Below are positions 53,886-63,697 of a DNA stretch of 64,000 nucleotides, piece after piece (the stretch's first letter is position 1; every line of letters starts with the position of its first letter). The stretch is taken from positions 62,001 through 126,000 of the forward strand of contig NZ_FOLV01000003.1 of NCBI RefSeq assembly GCF_900112415.1, in the 5' to 3' direction. Position numbers and translations under genes: made by a program. The notes beneath the pieces were generated by a model. That model did no database searches, was not told the DNA's origin, and saw only the letters and a program-made list of their open reading frames with translations. This stretch comes from Bacillus sp. 491mf (lineage in GTDB: Bacteria > Bacillota > Bacilli > Bacillales > Bacillaceae_G).

Positions 53886-54470
53886 TTACATTGCCTTCTT
53901 GATTTTCTCTAACACTTCTTTACTATCAAACCCGCGCTCGCCCATACCGAATACTTCAATTAAACGATTATCTTCATCTAATAAGTAAGAGTTAGAAGTA
54001 TGAATGTAAAGGCCGCTTCCAGGATCGCGGTAGCGGAAGTTAAAAGATTCGGCTAGTTGTTTCGTTTCTTCCTCATCGCCGCGCAGTAGATGCCAACCTG
54101 GTGTTTCCTTCATATCAAACGTTTTAGAGTAATGCTCTAGAATTTCTTTCGTATCATACTTCGGATCAATTGTAATTGTAATAAATTCGATTTTTTTTCC
54201 AAACACTTTTTGTTTCTCAAGTTCATCGCGTAAATGTTTCATTTTATATGTTGTAACTGGACAAATATCTGGACATTTTGTATACATAAATTCGACTAAC
54301 TTTAATTTTTTCGGTAATTGATCAAATGATACAGATGTTCCGTTTACATCTTCCATAACAATCCCCTTTGGTATTTCTGCTGATGCTTTTCGGTAACCGG
54401 TAAAATAAAAAATTCCAATCCCGATTGCGATAATCAGTCCGAGCGTAAAAGTAATGTACAACTTCTTCAT
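53886..54470 (-). CDS. SCO1/SenC/PrrC-family copper chaperone
   Basis: A 194-residue membrane-anchored thioredoxin-fold protein that helps assemble the CuA site of cytochrome oxidase. It has one N-terminal helix (ITFTLGLIIAIGIGIFYFTG), the copper motif YTKCPDICP (CxxxC) near residue 72, and the third ligand His in LYIHTSNSYLLD near residue 160. All three ligands are present. ATG 54470 follows GGGGGATT; the longer frame to 54563 is not conserved. Monocistronic and divergent from the damaged spore-type genes. Confidence 0.92.
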   Translation of the reverse strand: MKKLYITFTLGLIIAIGIGIFYFTGYRKASAEIPKGIVMEDVNGTSVSFDQLPKKLKLVEFMYTKCPDICPVTTYKMKHLRDELEKQKVFGKKIEFITITIDPKYDTKEILEHYSKTFDMKETPGWHLLRGDEEETKQLAESFNFRYRDPGSGLYIHTSNSYLLDEDNRLIEVFGMGERGFDSKEVLEKIKKAM

Positions 54471-54523
54471 TCCAATCCCCCCAATTTTTATTTTATAAGA
54501 AAAATCTGAAAAATAAGGAGGTA

Positions 54524-54696
54524 ATGAGTGAATATTACATGACAATTCATGGTTCTGGTGCAAAAAATATGAAACTTGGACATACTAATCTAAAGAGGAT
54601 GGGGATTATGTATGTACCTCTACTGTGCGATACATTCCATAAATTTACGCTTCCTCTACGTCAACTGCTGATACAACACGAGTTATTGTGGAATAA
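54524..54696 (+). pseudogene. Small protein gene with frameshift and nonsense codon
   Basis: AAGGAGG precedes ATG 54524, which opens MSEYYMTIHGSGAKNMKLGH. After about residue 23 the coding-like sequence moves to another frame (KEDGDYVCTSTVRYIP), meets an in-frame TAA and continues IYASSTSTADTTRVIVE to a second stop at 54694. The original product was probably about 57 residues. Family not recognised; it lies just upstream of a C1q-like gene with similar ribosome site and may have been co-expressed. Confidence 0.6.
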
Positions 54697-54730
54697 GTTG
54701 TATTGATTACAAAATAAGGAGGTAATTAAA

Positions 54731-55141
54731 ATAGCAAAGCATACCTTTAGAGCATTTAATCTTAATAATCAAGTTATTTCTAGGTTGGACGACCCAACCA
54801 AAGTCGTATTTCCAATGGTGGAATTTGATCTATCCCATGAATATGATCCAACAACATCTACGTTTGTTCCTTCTGCTAACGGGGTATATTCCATTTGTGC
54901 TGGTCTATACATTGACCCACTTTCAGTAACTCAACCTCTTGATATGGCTATTCGGATTAATGGCGTATTAAAAACGTTTCTTTTTGGAGAACCTTCTGTA
55001 GAACCAGGAACTATAGTAATGGGGTGTAACATAGTGCGACTTTCCGCTGGAGATACAGTTGATATAATTATAGGTCATGGTTCGGACATCACTTTAGGCG
55101 GAGGTAATGATAGATTTTATTTCACAGCTTCTTTGTTTTAA
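54731..55141 (+). CDS. C1q/BclA-CTD-like jelly-roll protein, possible ATA start
   Basis: A 136-codon frame beginning IAKHTFRAFNLNNQVISRLD. The body has the C1q/TNF-like pattern: VVFPMVEFDLSHEYDPTTST, FVPSANGVYSICAGLYI, then SAGDTVDIIIGHG and RFYFTASLF at the end. Such domains trimerise at the surface of B. cereus spores (for example the BclA C-terminus); no collagen-like region is present. AAGGAGG lies eight bases before codon ATA 54731, where an ATG is expected; the first standard start is TTG 54785, which would cut into the domain. Either ATA is used, or the gene is silenced by an ATG-to-ATA change. Confidence 0.65.
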   Translation: MAKHTFRAFNLNNQVISRLDDPTKVVFPMVEFDLSHEYDPTTSTFVPSANGVYSICAGLYIDPLSVTQPLDMAIRINGVLKTFLFGEPSVEPGTIVMGCNIVRLSAGDTVDIIIGHGSDITLGGGNDRFYFTASLF

Positions 55142-55200
55142 AAATCCTATAAGGGGTAGAGATAGCATCCGGCGATTACGATATTATTCCCCAGTAAATG

Positions 55201-55244
55201 GTGAAATGACTTGAGAACCTAAGTGATGTCTCAAGTCATTTCAC
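55201..55244. terminator. Long perfect hairpin after the C1q-like gene
   Basis: GTGAAATGACTTGAGA, 12-base loop, TCTCAAGTCATTTCAC. No T run follows directly; a second weaker hairpin with TTTATTTT lies at about 55268-55310. Confidence 0.6.
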
Positions 55245-55382
55245 GTTATGTATGGTTTTATGCAATGTAAAAGCGGCAATGGTTTTAACTACCTTGCTGC
55301 TTTATTTTCCTTTTAGCTTGTTCTATTTTCCAAAGAACGAACTACAATATTAATAGACAGGCAGCAATGAGGAGGAGAAATC

Positions 55383-56639
55383 ATGCGAAAAGTGATGAGT
55401 TGGACACTTTTTTTGTACGCTCTATTTGCATTATTTATATATTGGTACTTATTTGGATGGAGTCATGAGATCATACCGGAAGCGTATAAAGGAACGAGTG
55501 CAGATCCAGCAACATTTATGAATGCAAGGGAGCTAACGCTTAGTCAAGATTACTCGCGGGTAAAGGATTTATTATTTTTTTTAGCAACGCCGCTGCAATG
55601 GATTGTTTTATTATTTGTACTTATTTTCGGTGTATCAAAGCGGTTTGAACAATGGGCGAAAGATACAACAAAATTCCGCGTACTACAAATTGCGATTTAT
55701 TTGTTTTATTTATCGCTTGTGACAACGGTGCTCGCATTGCCGCTGCAATGGATTGGTCATCAAATATCTGTTGATTACGGCATTTCAACACAATCAACAG
55801 CAAATTGGATAAAGGAGCATATACTTGATTTTTGGATCAATTTTTTGCTTATGTTTCTGATCGTGACGGTGCTATTATGGCTCATTAAAAAATATCCGAA
55901 ACGCTGGTGGCTGTACGGCTGGGCGCTTTCTGTTCCATTCACGATCTTTTTAACATTCATTCAACCAGTAGTCATTGATCCGCTCTATAATGATTTTTCA
56001 ACGCTGCATAATAAGGAGCTTGAGAAAAAGATTTTAACATTAGCGGACAAAGCGAATATTCCAACAGAGCATGTGTATGAAGTGGATATGTCAAAGAAAA
56101 CAAATGCGTTAAATGCATACGTAACGGGAATTGGCTCAAATTCTCGCATCGTTTTATGGAATACGACGCTCGAGCAGTTAAAAGATAAAGAGATATTATT
56201 TATTATGGCGCATGAAATGGGTCATTACGTGATGAAACATATATACTGGGGTGTTGGAAGTTATATCGTTTTAACTTTCGTTGGTATGTACCTCATTAGC
56301 CGTATTATTCAAGCGTGTATTCGTAAATGGGGCGATACACTGCATATTTCTAAAATTGCTAGTTTCTCAGTTTTACCACTATTTTTCCTTGTCTCTTCGG
56401 TGCTTTCCTTTGCGGTAAGTCCTGCCACAAATTACGTATCGCGCGTTGAAGAAAGGGCAGCCGATCAATACGCATTAGACATGACAAAGGATAGTAAGTC
56501 GGGAGTTAAAACATTTCAATATTTATCGAAGACGAGCTTAAGTCAAGTGAACCCGCCGGCTCTGGTGAAATTATTCATGTACACACATCCGCCAATTTTT
56601 GAAAGAATTCTCACGTTTGAAGAATATAAGAAGAAATAG
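55383..56639 (+). CDS. M48-family membrane zinc metalloprotease (Ste24-like)
   Basis: A 418-residue membrane protease with about seven helices. The catalytic motif FIMAHEMGHYV (HExxH) is near residues 278-282, and the third zinc ligand lies in EERAADQYALDM near residue 360. Layout and size match the CAAX-prenyl-protease 1/Ste24 branch of M48 rather than HtpX. A role in membrane-protein quality control or peptide processing is likely. ATG 55383 follows GGAGGAG. Monocistronic, with its own terminator. Confidence 0.92.
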   Translation: MRKVMSWTLFLYALFALFIYWYLFGWSHEIIPEAYKGTSADPATFMNARELTLSQDYSRVKDLLFFLATPLQWIVLLFVLIFGVSKRFEQWAKDTTKFRVLQIAIYLFYLSLVTTVLALPLQWIGHQISVDYGISTQSTANWIKEHILDFWINFLLMFLIVTVLLWLIKKYPKRWWLYGWALSVPFTIFLTFIQPVVIDPLYNDFSTLHNKELEKKILTLADKANIPTEHVYEVDMSKKTNALNAYVTGIGSNSRIVLWNTTLEQLKDKEILFIMAHEMGHYVMKHIYWGVGSYIVLTFVGMYLISRIIQACIRKWGDTLHISKIASFSVLPLFFLVSSVLSFAVSPATNYVSRVEERAADQYALDMTKDSKSGVKTFQYLSKTSLSQVNPPALVKLFMYTHPPIFERILTFEEYKKK

Positions 56640-56666
56640 TCGTTAAGAACAAGAATTGTGTAAAAA

Positions 56667-56722
56667 TGAAAAGAACAAGTAATTTTCTAGTATAAAGACT
56701 AGGAAGTTACTTGTTCTTTTTA
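56667..56722 (+). terminator. Terminator of the M48 protease gene
   Basis: AAAAGAACAAGTAATTTTC, loop, GAAGTTACTTGTTCTTTTT. Confidence 0.88.
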
Positions 56723-56761
56723 TATATCTATGGAGAATACAACATGCTTACTTTACCCCTT

Positions 56762-56834
56762 TTGTTTTAAACCTAGCATATGGCAGGAAAGGACCCTGAC
56801 CGTTCCTATGCGCGGCCAGATGCTCTGGTCTCCT
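56762..56834 (-). repeat. Dispersed repeat A, full-length copy 3
   Basis: Reverse orientation: CCTATGCGCGGCCAGATGCT plus flanking blocks that match the copies at 5056 and 26401 along their full length. Confidence 0.75.
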
Positions 56835-56869
56835 TCCTAAAGAAAGAGGTTTTTTAATAAGTATATAGT

Positions 56870-57085
56870 TTACAATGTAAATTTAGTATCTTGATCAGTT
56901 AGGTCATTATCAAATACATTAGCGGTACTAACCCCATTAAAGACTTTCAGTTCCTTTGCTGCATTTGATGATCCAGAACCATGATATTCTTTATTACGGA
57001 ATTCAGGAGCTACATTGTATTTGTCTCCTAAATTTACAATCCCATTAATTCTTGAAATGACAATGCTGTCCACAATTGCAGGCAT
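56870..57085 (-). CDS. GerPF/GerPA-like spore germination protein
   Basis: A 71-residue protein matching GerP-family small proteins (GerPA/GerPF): MPAIVDSIVISRINGIVNLG, then GSGSSNAAKELKVFNGVSTA and a DQD near the C-terminus. These proteins sit in the spore coat and help germinants pass. The usual gerPABCDEF operon is not here, so this is an orphan paralogue. ATG 57085 follows GAGGTG; the GTG at 57094 overlaps that site. Divergent from the SigI-controlled gene. Confidence 0.87.
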   Translation of the reverse strand: MPAIVDSIVISRINGIVNLGDKYNVAPEFRNKEYHGSGSSNAAKELKVFNGVSTANVFDNDLTDQDTKFTL

Positions 57086-57181
57086 ATTCTTCACCTCTTT
57101 TTTATTTTTAGTGTATGCTGCTTATTTTGAAAAAAAGATTGTTTATAAAAATTCCTTTCATTTTGCGAAAAATATTTTTTA

Positions 57182-57210
57182 ACCCCCATAAAACTTATTT
57201 TTTCTCCGAA
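57182..57210 (+). promoter_or_regulatory. Candidate SigI promoter
   Basis: ACCCCC (57182-57187), 19 bases, CGAA (57207-57210), matching the SigI -35 ACMCCC and -10 CGHA elements. It drives the DUF5667 gene and, by read-through, sigI-rsgI. Confidence 0.75.
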
Positions 57211-57247
57211 TATGTATAGTGAAGAAAGCAAATGGAGGAAAAATGAG

Positions 57248-58471
57248 ATGAAAAAGATACTATTAAAAGGAACTATGGTAACAATGATGGCATGCAGTCC
57301 ATTTTTAATGGGAACGGCGGCGTATGCTAGCAGCAGCACAGACGCAGTAAAAACAACAGAGTCAGAAAAGCCGACTCTAGTGCAAGGAGATTTCTTCTAT
57401 TTCGTAAAAACGATGGTCGAAGATATAAAAATGGCGCTTGCGAACAATGATTTAGCTAAGGCAAAGTTACTATCTGAACAAGCTAAGGAGCGAATTGCTG
57501 AAGCAGGCGTATTAATGCAAAAAGGGAAAGATGATTTTACAAAAGATACATTAGAGAAAGCAGCAGAAAACTTAGAAAAAGCGGACAAGCTTTCAGGAGA
57601 AACGAAACCGGAAGTAGAAAAGACTGCTGAAGCAAAGAAAGAAGAAGCAGAAAAAACTGCTGAAGCAAAGAAAAAAGAAGCAGAAAAGACTGCTGAAGCA
57701 AAGAAAGAAGAAGCAGAAAAAACTGCTGAAGCAAAGAAAGAAGAAGCAGAAAAAACTGCTGAAGTAAAAAAAGAAGAAGCAGAAAAAGCTGCTAAAGCAA
57801 AGAAAGAAGAAGCAGAAAAGGCTGCTAAAGCAAAGAAAGAAGAAGCAGAAAAGGCTGCTAAAACAAAAAAAGAAGAAACAAAGAAGCCAGCTCATAAAGA
57901 AAAAACAGAAGCAGAAAAAGTAAAAGTGAATATAGGAAACAATATCGAAGCATTAGCAAAAGCGCTTGATAAAGTGAAAAATCCGAAAGCAAAAGCTGCA
58001 ATTATCAAAAATATAGAGAAGAGTTTTGCAAAAATTGCTGCTAAAATAGAGAAAGTGCAAGAAAAGCAAGCGCGTGCTGTTGCAAAGGAAAACAAGCCAG
58101 CAGAGCCAGCACAACCAGCACAACCAGCACAACCAGCACAACCAGCACAACCGGCACAACCAGCAGAGCCAGCACAACCGGCAAAGCCAGCAGAGCCAGC
58201 ACAACCAGCACAACCAGCACAACCGGCACAACCGGCACAACCAGCAGAGCCAGCACAACCGGCAAAGCCAGCAGAGCCGGCACAACCAGCACATAAAGCT
58301 GTTGTTTCTCATGAGAATCATGGACAATCCAAGCAAAAGGAAAATCATGAAGATAACGGTAAAAAAGTTGGTCATGAAAAACATGAAGATAACGGTAAAA
58401 AAGTCGGTCACGAAAAACATGAAGAAAATCATGAAGATAACGGTAAAAAAGTTGGTCACGAAAAACATTAA
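57248..58471 (+). CDS. Secreted DUF5667-like protein with Lys/Glu and PAQ repeats
   Basis: About 407 residues starting [20 protein letters not shown] (ATG 57248 after GGAGGAAAAATGAG). A signal peptide is followed by a DUF5667-like helical domain (residues 35-110: [20 protein letters not shown]), about eight 11-residue [11 protein letters not shown] units, a second helical part, a low-complexity (PAQ/PAE/PAK)n stretch and three [12 protein letters not shown] units at the C-terminus. The product is probably a long, flexible wall- or matrix-associated protein. It lies upstream of sigI-rsgI behind a SigI-type promoter, so it is a likely SigI target. The repeats make length variation likely. Confidence 0.8.
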   Translation: MKKILLKGTMVTMMACSPFLMGTAAYASSSTDAVKTTESEKPTLVQGDFFYFVKTMVEDIKMALANNDLAKAKLLSEQAKERIAEAGVLMQKGKDDFTKDTLEKAAENLEKADKLSGETKPEVEKTAEAKKEEAEKTAEAKKKEAEKTAEAKKEEAEKTAEAKKEEAEKTAEVKKEEAEKAAKAKKEEAEKAAKAKKEEAEKAAKTKKEETKKPAHKEKTEAEKVKVNIGNNIEALAKALDKVKNPKAKAAIIKNIEKSFAKIAAKIEKVQEKQARAVAKENKPAEPAQPAQPAQPAQPAQPAQPAEPAQPAKPAEPAQPAQPAQPAQPAQPAEPAQPAKPAEPAQPAHKAVVSHENHGQSKQKENHEDNGKKVGHEKHEDNGKKVGHEKHEENHEDNGKKVGHEKH

Positions 58472-58496
58472 GAAAAACAAGGGAATACTGTGGTAA

Positions 58497-58530
58497 AATG
58501 GTCACTTCATTAGTGACCGTTTTGTTATTT
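58497..58530 (+). terminator. Hairpin between the DUF5667 gene and sigI
   Basis: GGTCACT, TCATT loop, AGTGACC and TTTTG. It is short, so partial read-through could set a low level of sigI-rsgI. Confidence 0.75.
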
Positions 58531-58558
58531 ATAGCAGAGGGGAGGAGAGGGACTACCT

Positions 58559-59281
58559 GTGTTAAGTTTATTGATGAAAGTCGTAAAAAAAGCGGCAATA
58601 GAAGATGTAGTATTAAATATACAAAAAAATGAAGAGGATAAGGAAGCTTTTATCGCTCAGTATCGGCCTTTTATTCTAAAATCGATTTCGGCAGTCTGTC
58701 GCCGTTATATTACAGAACAGGACGATGAATATAGCATTGGACTGTTTGCATTTCATCAAGCCATTGAACAATATTCATATAAAAAAGGGAAATCTTTTCT
58801 TTCGTTTGCTGAGCTTCTTATAAAAAGAGATGTAATTGATTATATACGTAAGGAGTCTAGGCATAACCTCGTCTTTTTAAAAGAAGACCAGCAAGAGGAA
58901 ACAATAGAAACGCAGACGGCGCTTACGGAATATATGAAAGAGATAGAGAACAGCAACCGGAAGGAAGAAATTCTTCATTTTCAACGTGTGCTATCTGAGT
59001 TTAAAATTTCGTTTACTGAGCTTGTGAAGGAGTCTCCGAAGCATCGTGATACGCGGGAGCATTTAATGGGAATTGTAAAGATTATTATAAAAGAGGAGAA
59101 AATGATAGAAGAGCTATTCCGAAAGAAAAAGTTACCTCTTAAACAAATTGAACCATATGTTAGAACAAGTCGCAAAACGCTAGAAAGACATAGGAAATAC
59201 ATCATTGCAATGTGCATTGTTTTTGTAAACAACTACATATATATTCAAGAATATATAAGAGGTGGGCAGGGGAATGAATAA
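58559..59281 (+). CDS. sigI: RNA polymerase sigma factor SigI
   Basis: A 240-residue alternative sigma factor of the SigI group, known in Bacillus for heat and cell-wall stress. The sigma-70 region-2-like part is FIAQYRPFILKSISAVCRRY with FLSFAELLIKRDVIDYIRKE; the C-terminal SigI-specific domain ends with PYVRTSRKTLERHRKYIIAM. GTG 58559 follows GGAGGAGAGGG. The end overlaps rsgI by eight bases, the standard sigI-rsgI coupling. Expression probably depends on the SigI promoter at 57182. Confidence 0.93.
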   Translation: MLSLLMKVVKKAAIEDVVLNIQKNEEDKEAFIAQYRPFILKSISAVCRRYITEQDDEYSIGLFAFHQAIEQYSYKKGKSFLSFAELLIKRDVIDYIRKESRHNLVFLKEDQQEETIETQTALTEYMKEIENSNRKEEILHFQRVLSEFKISFTELVKESPKHRDTREHLMGIVKIIIKEEKMIEELFRKKKLPLKQIEPYVRTSRKTLERHRKYIIAMCIVFVNNYIYIQEYIRGGQGNE

Positions 59282-60338
59282 AGGAATTGTGATGGATATA
59301 AAAAAACACAGCATAATTGTGTTGACACCGGACGGAGAATTTATTAATTGTAAGAAGAAATTAAACTCTTATATAATCGGACAGGAAATTGTATTTCATG
59401 AACAAGAAAAAAGAAAAATGCCTTTTTCAGTTCCTTCAATATTAAAACCGGCATCGCTTATGTTAGCTTGTTTTCTATGTGTTTTTTTATTTTTATTTAA
59501 TCAGCCGAAAGAACAAGCGCTTGCCTATGTTTCTATCGATATTAACCCAAGCATAGAAGCGAGTGTGACAAAGGATCTTCGTGTTACGGAATTACGAGCT
59601 TGCAATGATGATGGCAAGCGAATTTTAAAAGAAATAAAAGGGTGGAAAAATGAGCATTTGCAAGACGTAGTGCGTACGATTGTAAAACAAAGCAAAGAAG
59701 ATGGGTACTTAACGAGTGATAAGCAAGTTATGCTAACATCTGTTGCGAAAGAAAAGTCACTAGAGTCGCAGTTGCAGAAGGCTATGAAAGAGTTAAAAAG
59801 CGAGTATGACGCAAAACACGTTACAGTCATATATCAGGAAAGTACTATGCAGATCAGGGAGAATGCCCAAAAAGCAGGAGTCAGCACAGGGATTTATTTG
59901 AAACAGGAAAATGAGAAGAAGAAATCGTCTGTCTCGCCGGCATCGCCGCAAGTGCAGGAGGAACAACCTTCTGAAGTACATTCACAGCCGGAGTCATCAA
60001 CTCATTCTGATTCGCCATCGAATTCCTCTTCTTCTGTGCAACAAGAAAGAAATGAGCCGAAAAGGCAACAAGAAAAAGAACGAGAACCAGCTCACGTGCA
60101 GCCGCCGCAGGAAAGAAATAACGGCCATAGAGAAGAAAATAATAAAGAACAAAAAAAGGAATATAAGGAACAGAAAAAAGAGGACATAGAGCAAAAAAAG
60201 GAACAGAAAAAAGAATATCACGAACAGAAAAAAGAACAAAAAGAGTATGAAAAAGGGCAGAAAGAACAACAAAAAGAAGATAAACATGGAAATTCTTCAA
60301 AGCATGAAGAAAAAGAAAAGGGAAAACATAATCAATAA
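59274..60338 (+). CDS. rsgI: Membrane anti-sigma factor RsgI
   Basis: A 354-residue single-pass protein that holds SigI. The N-terminal cytosolic RsgI domain (MNKGIVMDIKKHSIIVLTPD) precedes one membrane helix (SLMLACFLCVFLFLF, near residues 60-78). The external part begins AYVSIDINPSIEASV; the Asn-Pro bond is the known self-cleavage site in this family. The following periplasmic-like fold runs to about residue 205, and the last 140 residues are a disordered Lys/Glu/Gln-rich tail (EQKKEYKEQKKED). ATG 59274 follows GGCAGGGG and overlaps sigI. The tail has no recognisable binding domain. Confidence 0.92.
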   Translation: MNKGIVMDIKKHSIIVLTPDGEFINCKKKLNSYIIGQEIVFHEQEKRKMPFSVPSILKPASLMLACFLCVFLFLFNQPKEQALAYVSIDINPSIEASVTKDLRVTELRACNDDGKRILKEIKGWKNEHLQDVVRTIVKQSKEDGYLTSDKQVMLTSVAKEKSLESQLQKAMKELKSEYDAKHVTVIYQESTMQIRENAQKAGVSTGIYLKQENEKKKSSVSPASPQVQEEQPSEVHSQPESSTHSDSPSNSSSSVQQERNEPKRQQEKEREPAHVQPPQERNNGHREENNKEQKKEYKEQKKEDIEQKKEQKKEYHEQKKEQKEYEKGQKEQQKEDKHGNSSKHEEKEKGKHNQ

Positions 60339-60408
60339 AAAGGTATCTTTGTATACGAAGTAATTCCGTTCTCATAACACGGTAATTCATATTATAAATC
60401 CTATGCCT

Positions 60409-60457
60409 AATAAAAAAGCAACGCTTAGAAATCTATCATTCTGAGCGTTGCTTTTTT
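60409..60457 (+). terminator. Terminator of the sigI-rsgI unit
   Basis: AAAAAAGCAACGCT, loop region, AGCGTTGCTTTTTTT. Confidence 0.9.
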
Positions 60458-60719
60458 TGCGTCCCCGTTAGTTTAGTAAACTATTTTCATTTCAGGAAAT
60501 ACCTCTATTAAGTTATTACATCACCACGCAGTAAGATAGTACTCCTACTCAGGACTTTGTAGTTCGTCTTTTACAGAAATATGAAAAGTGCATATAAACC
60601 AATTTTGCAATATTGTTAAAAAATTCTAAAAAGTCCTTCCTTTTTGATTTTTTTGTTATATAATATAAACATAAAAACCAAAACTGTTATAAAACAGTTT
60701 GTAAAAAGGAGAGGCTAAT
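60458..60719 (+). promoter_or_regulatory. aceB upstream region with promoter and palindrome
   Basis: TATAAT at 60659-60664, then AAACTGTTATAAAACAGTTT at 60681-60700, an eight-base perfect inverted repeat around ATAA located just after the expected start site. No clear -35 or cre site was found. It may be an operator or a short 5' hairpin. Confidence 0.5.
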
Positions 60720-62309
60720 ATGTCGACGCAAACTTCGCGGGTTACACTCGTTGGAGAAGTAATACCGGCGTATTTGGATATTTTGACACCAGAAGCACTC
60801 ACATTTATAAAAGAGTTGCATGAGAACTTTAACGGACGCCGCAAGGAATTACTGCAGAAACGAGTGGAAAAACAAAAGAGAATTGATGCAGGAGAGTTGT
60901 TGCATTTTTTAGAGGAAACTGCAAATGTTCGGGCAGATGATTGGACGATTGCACCGCTTCCGAATGATTTACAAGATCGGCGCGTAGAAATTACCGGGCC
61001 AGTTGACCGTAAAATGGTTATTAATGCTCTTAATTCAGGAGCGCGTATCTTTATGGCGGACTTTGAAGATTCAAATGCGCCGACATGGCAAAATGCAATG
61101 GAAGGCCAAATAAATTTACGAGATGCAGTTAAGAGAACGATTTCATATACAAATGAAAATGGTAAGGAATATCGTCTCAATGAACGAACAGCTGTATTAA
61201 TGGTGCGGCCTCGTGGATGGCATTTACAAGAAAAGCATGTGTTAGTAGATGGTGAAGAAGTATCAGGTAGTTTATTAGATTTTGGATTGTTCTTTTTTCA
61301 TAACGCAAAGGAGTTAATGAAAAAGGGGAGTGGCCCATACTTTTACTTACCGAAAATGGAAAGTTACTTAGAAGCTAGGTTATGGAATGATGTGTTCGCA
61401 TTTGCGCAAAAATACATTGGCATTCCAAATGGAACAATTAAAGCGACGGCACTGCTCGAGACGATTCACGCTTCATTTGAGATGGATGAGATGTTGTATG
61501 AGCTTCGTGATCATTCAGCAGGGTTAAACTGTGGACGCTGGGATTACATTTTTAGTTTCATAAAAACGTTTCGCAATCATGACCAGTTTTTACTTCCGGA
61601 CCGGGCACAGGTGACGATGAGTGTTCCGTTTATGCGCGCGTATTGTTTACGCGTCATTCAGACGTGTCATCGCAGGGGGGCACCAGCAATTGGCGGAATG
61701 GCAGCGCAAATTCCAATTAAGAACAATCCGGAAGCAAATGAAGCAGCATTTGAGAAAGTGCGTGCCGATAAAGAGCGCGAGGCTTGTGATGGACATGACG
61801 GGACTTGGGTTGCCCACCCGGGACTTGTTCCTGTAGCGATGGAAGTATTTGATCGCATCATGACAACGCCAAACCAAATTTATCGAAAACGAGAAGAAAT
61901 TTGTATAACAGAACAAAAATTATTAGAAGTTCCGGCGGGAACGATTACAGAAACGGGCCTACGTACAAATATTAGCGTCGGTATTCAATATATTGCATCG
62001 TGGTTAAGCGGCAGGGGAGCTGCACCTATTTATCATTTAATGGAAGATGCGGCAACTGCAGAAATTTCAAGGGCACAAGTGTGGCAATGGATTCGTCATA
62101 AGGAAGGAAAGCTTGAGGATGGAAGAAAGGTTACACTTGCATTAGTAGAGCAATTTAAAGCAGAAGAACTAGCCAAAATAGAGCAAGAGATTGGTAGTGA
62201 TCGTTTTGAAAAAGGACGATTTGTCGAAGCTACGAAACTATTTACGAATCTAGTTCGAAATGATGATTTTGTATCATTTTTAACGTTACCGGGGTATGAA
62301 ATTTTATAA
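60720..62309 (+). CDS. aceB: Malate synthase A
   Basis: A 529-residue enzyme condensing glyoxylate and acetyl-CoA to malate, second step of the glyoxylate shunt. Family blocks include [55 protein letters not shown] (metal-binding Glu region), [20 protein letters not shown] and the catalytic Asp region near [15 protein letters not shown]. Length is that of the AceB form, not GlcB. ATG 60720 follows AAAAGGAGAGG. It lies 14 bases before aceA, forming an aceBA operon. Confidence 0.97.
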   Translation: MSTQTSRVTLVGEVIPAYLDILTPEALTFIKELHENFNGRRKELLQKRVEKQKRIDAGELLHFLEETANVRADDWTIAPLPNDLQDRRVEITGPVDRKMVINALNSGARIFMADFEDSNAPTWQNAMEGQINLRDAVKRTISYTNENGKEYRLNERTAVLMVRPRGWHLQEKHVLVDGEEVSGSLLDFGLFFFHNAKELMKKGSGPYFYLPKMESYLEARLWNDVFAFAQKYIGIPNGTIKATALLETIHASFEMDEMLYELRDHSAGLNCGRWDYIFSFIKTFRNHDQFLLPDRAQVTMSVPFMRAYCLRVIQTCHRRGAPAIGGMAAQIPIKNNPEANEAAFEKVRADKEREACDGHDGTWVAHPGLVPVAMEVFDRIMTTPNQIYRKREEICITEQKLLEVPAGTITETGLRTNISVGIQYIASWLSGRGAAPIYHLMEDAATAEISRAQVWQWIRHKEGKLEDGRKVTLALVEQFKAEELAKIEQEIGSDRFEKGRFVEATKLFTNLVRNDDFVSFLTLPGYEIL

Positions 62310-62323
62310 AGGAGATGGAAAAA

Positions 62324-63601
62324 ATGGGAAATGAAAGAATCGAACAATTACAAGAGAGCTGGGAAATGGATACACGCTGGCAAGGAGTAACACGTCCGTA
62401 TTCTGCAGAGGATGTTATTCGTCTTCGCGGATCGGTTGATATTGAATATACGTTAGCACGTCGCGGTTCAGAAAAACTTTGGAATTCTCTTCATAGTGAA
62501 GACTACGTTCATGCGTTAGGGGCATTAACTGGAAATCAAGCAATGCAGCAAGTAAAGGCTGGATTAAAGGCAATTTATTTAAGCGGCTGGCAAGTAGCGG
62601 CCGATGCGAATTTATCAGGTCATATGTATCCAGACCAAAGTTTGTATCCAGCAAATAGTGTACCGGCAGTTGTAAAACGGATAAATCAAACGCTGCAGCG
62701 TGCCGATCAAATTCAGCATATGGAAGGAAGCGGCGATGTTGATTACTTCGTGCCAATTGTTGCTGATGCAGAGGCGGGATTTGGCGGACAACTAAATGTA
62801 TTTGAGCTGATGAAAGGAATGATCGAGGCAGGAGCATCTGGTGTTCACTTTGAAGATCAACTTTCTTCTGAAAAGAAATGTGGTCATTTAGGCGGAAAAG
62901 TATTGTTGCCAACACAAACGGCAGTGCGTAATTTAATATCAGCACGTCTTGCAGCAGATGTAATGGGAGTACCAACGCTCATTATTGCCAGAACAGATGC
63001 TGACGCAGCTGATTTAATTACAAGTGATATCGACCCTGTTGATCAACCATTTATTACGGGAGAAAGAACACCAGAAGGCTTCTTCCGAACGAAAGCTGGA
63101 CTGGATCAAGCAATTGCGCGCGGCTTAGCGTATGCTCCGTATGCCGACCTTGTCTGGTGTGAAACATCAGAACCGAATTTAGAAGATGCAAAACGCTTTG
63201 CAGAAGCAATCCATGAAAAGTTCCCAGGAAAACTATTAGCTTACAACTGTTCACCGTCCTTTAACTGGAAGAAAAAATTAGATGATAAAACAATTGCAAA
63301 CTTCCAAAAAGAAATTGCATCTTATGGATATAAATTCCAATTTGTAACACTTGCTGGCTTCCATGCTTTAAATTATGGCATGTTTGAGCTAGCACGCGGT
63401 TATAAAGAACGCGGTATGGCTGCGTACTCAGAGCTGCAGCAAGCAGAATTTGCAGCAGAACAGTACGGTTACTCAGCAACACGTCATCAACGTGAAGTTG
63501 GTACAGGATATTTTGATGAAGTAGCACAAGTCATTACGGGCGGAACTTCGTCAACGACAGCATTGAAAGGATCGACAGAGGCAGAGCAGTTTACACGATG
63601 A
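62324..63601 (+). CDS. aceA: Isocitrate lyase
   Basis: A 425-residue enzyme cleaving isocitrate to succinate and glyoxylate, first step of the glyoxylate shunt. The catalytic signature EKKCGHLGG is near residue 188, with the metal-binding block [12 protein letters not shown] before it and [16 protein letters not shown] after it. ATG 62324 is nine bases after AAAGGAG; ATG 62315 touches that ribosome site and is rejected. Co-transcribed with aceB and closed by a terminator. Together with lcfB it allows growth on fatty acids or acetate. Confidence 0.97.
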   Translation: MGNERIEQLQESWEMDTRWQGVTRPYSAEDVIRLRGSVDIEYTLARRGSEKLWNSLHSEDYVHALGALTGNQAMQQVKAGLKAIYLSGWQVAADANLSGHMYPDQSLYPANSVPAVVKRINQTLQRADQIQHMEGSGDVDYFVPIVADAEAGFGGQLNVFELMKGMIEAGASGVHFEDQLSSEKKCGHLGGKVLLPTQTAVRNLISARLAADVMGVPTLIIARTDADAADLITSDIDPVDQPFITGERTPEGFFRTKAGLDQAIARGLAYAPYADLVWCETSEPNLEDAKRFAEAIHEKFPGKLLAYNCSPSFNWKKKLDDKTIANFQKEIASYGYKFQFVTLAGFHALNYGMFELARGYKERGMAAYSELQQAEFAAEQYGYSATRHQREVGTGYFDEVAQVITGGTSSTTALKGSTEAEQFTR

Positions 63602-63649
63602 TAAAAGAGAGGGGCAGCTTTCAAGGGCCACTCAAAAAATCCATTAAAA

Positions 63650-63697
63650 ATAAGAAGATAACTCCTATTGTATATAGGGGGTTATCTTCTTTTTGAT
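63650..63697 (+). terminator. Terminator of aceBA
   Basis: AAGAAGATAACTCC, loop, GGGGTTATCTTCTTTTT. Confidence 0.9.

Noticed and set aside
57593-58598. Several long Phe/Cys/Leu-rich minus-strand open frames opposite the repeat gene
   Set aside because: They are antisense shadows of Lys/Glu and PAQ repeats, have no ribosome sites and no recognisable protein sequence.
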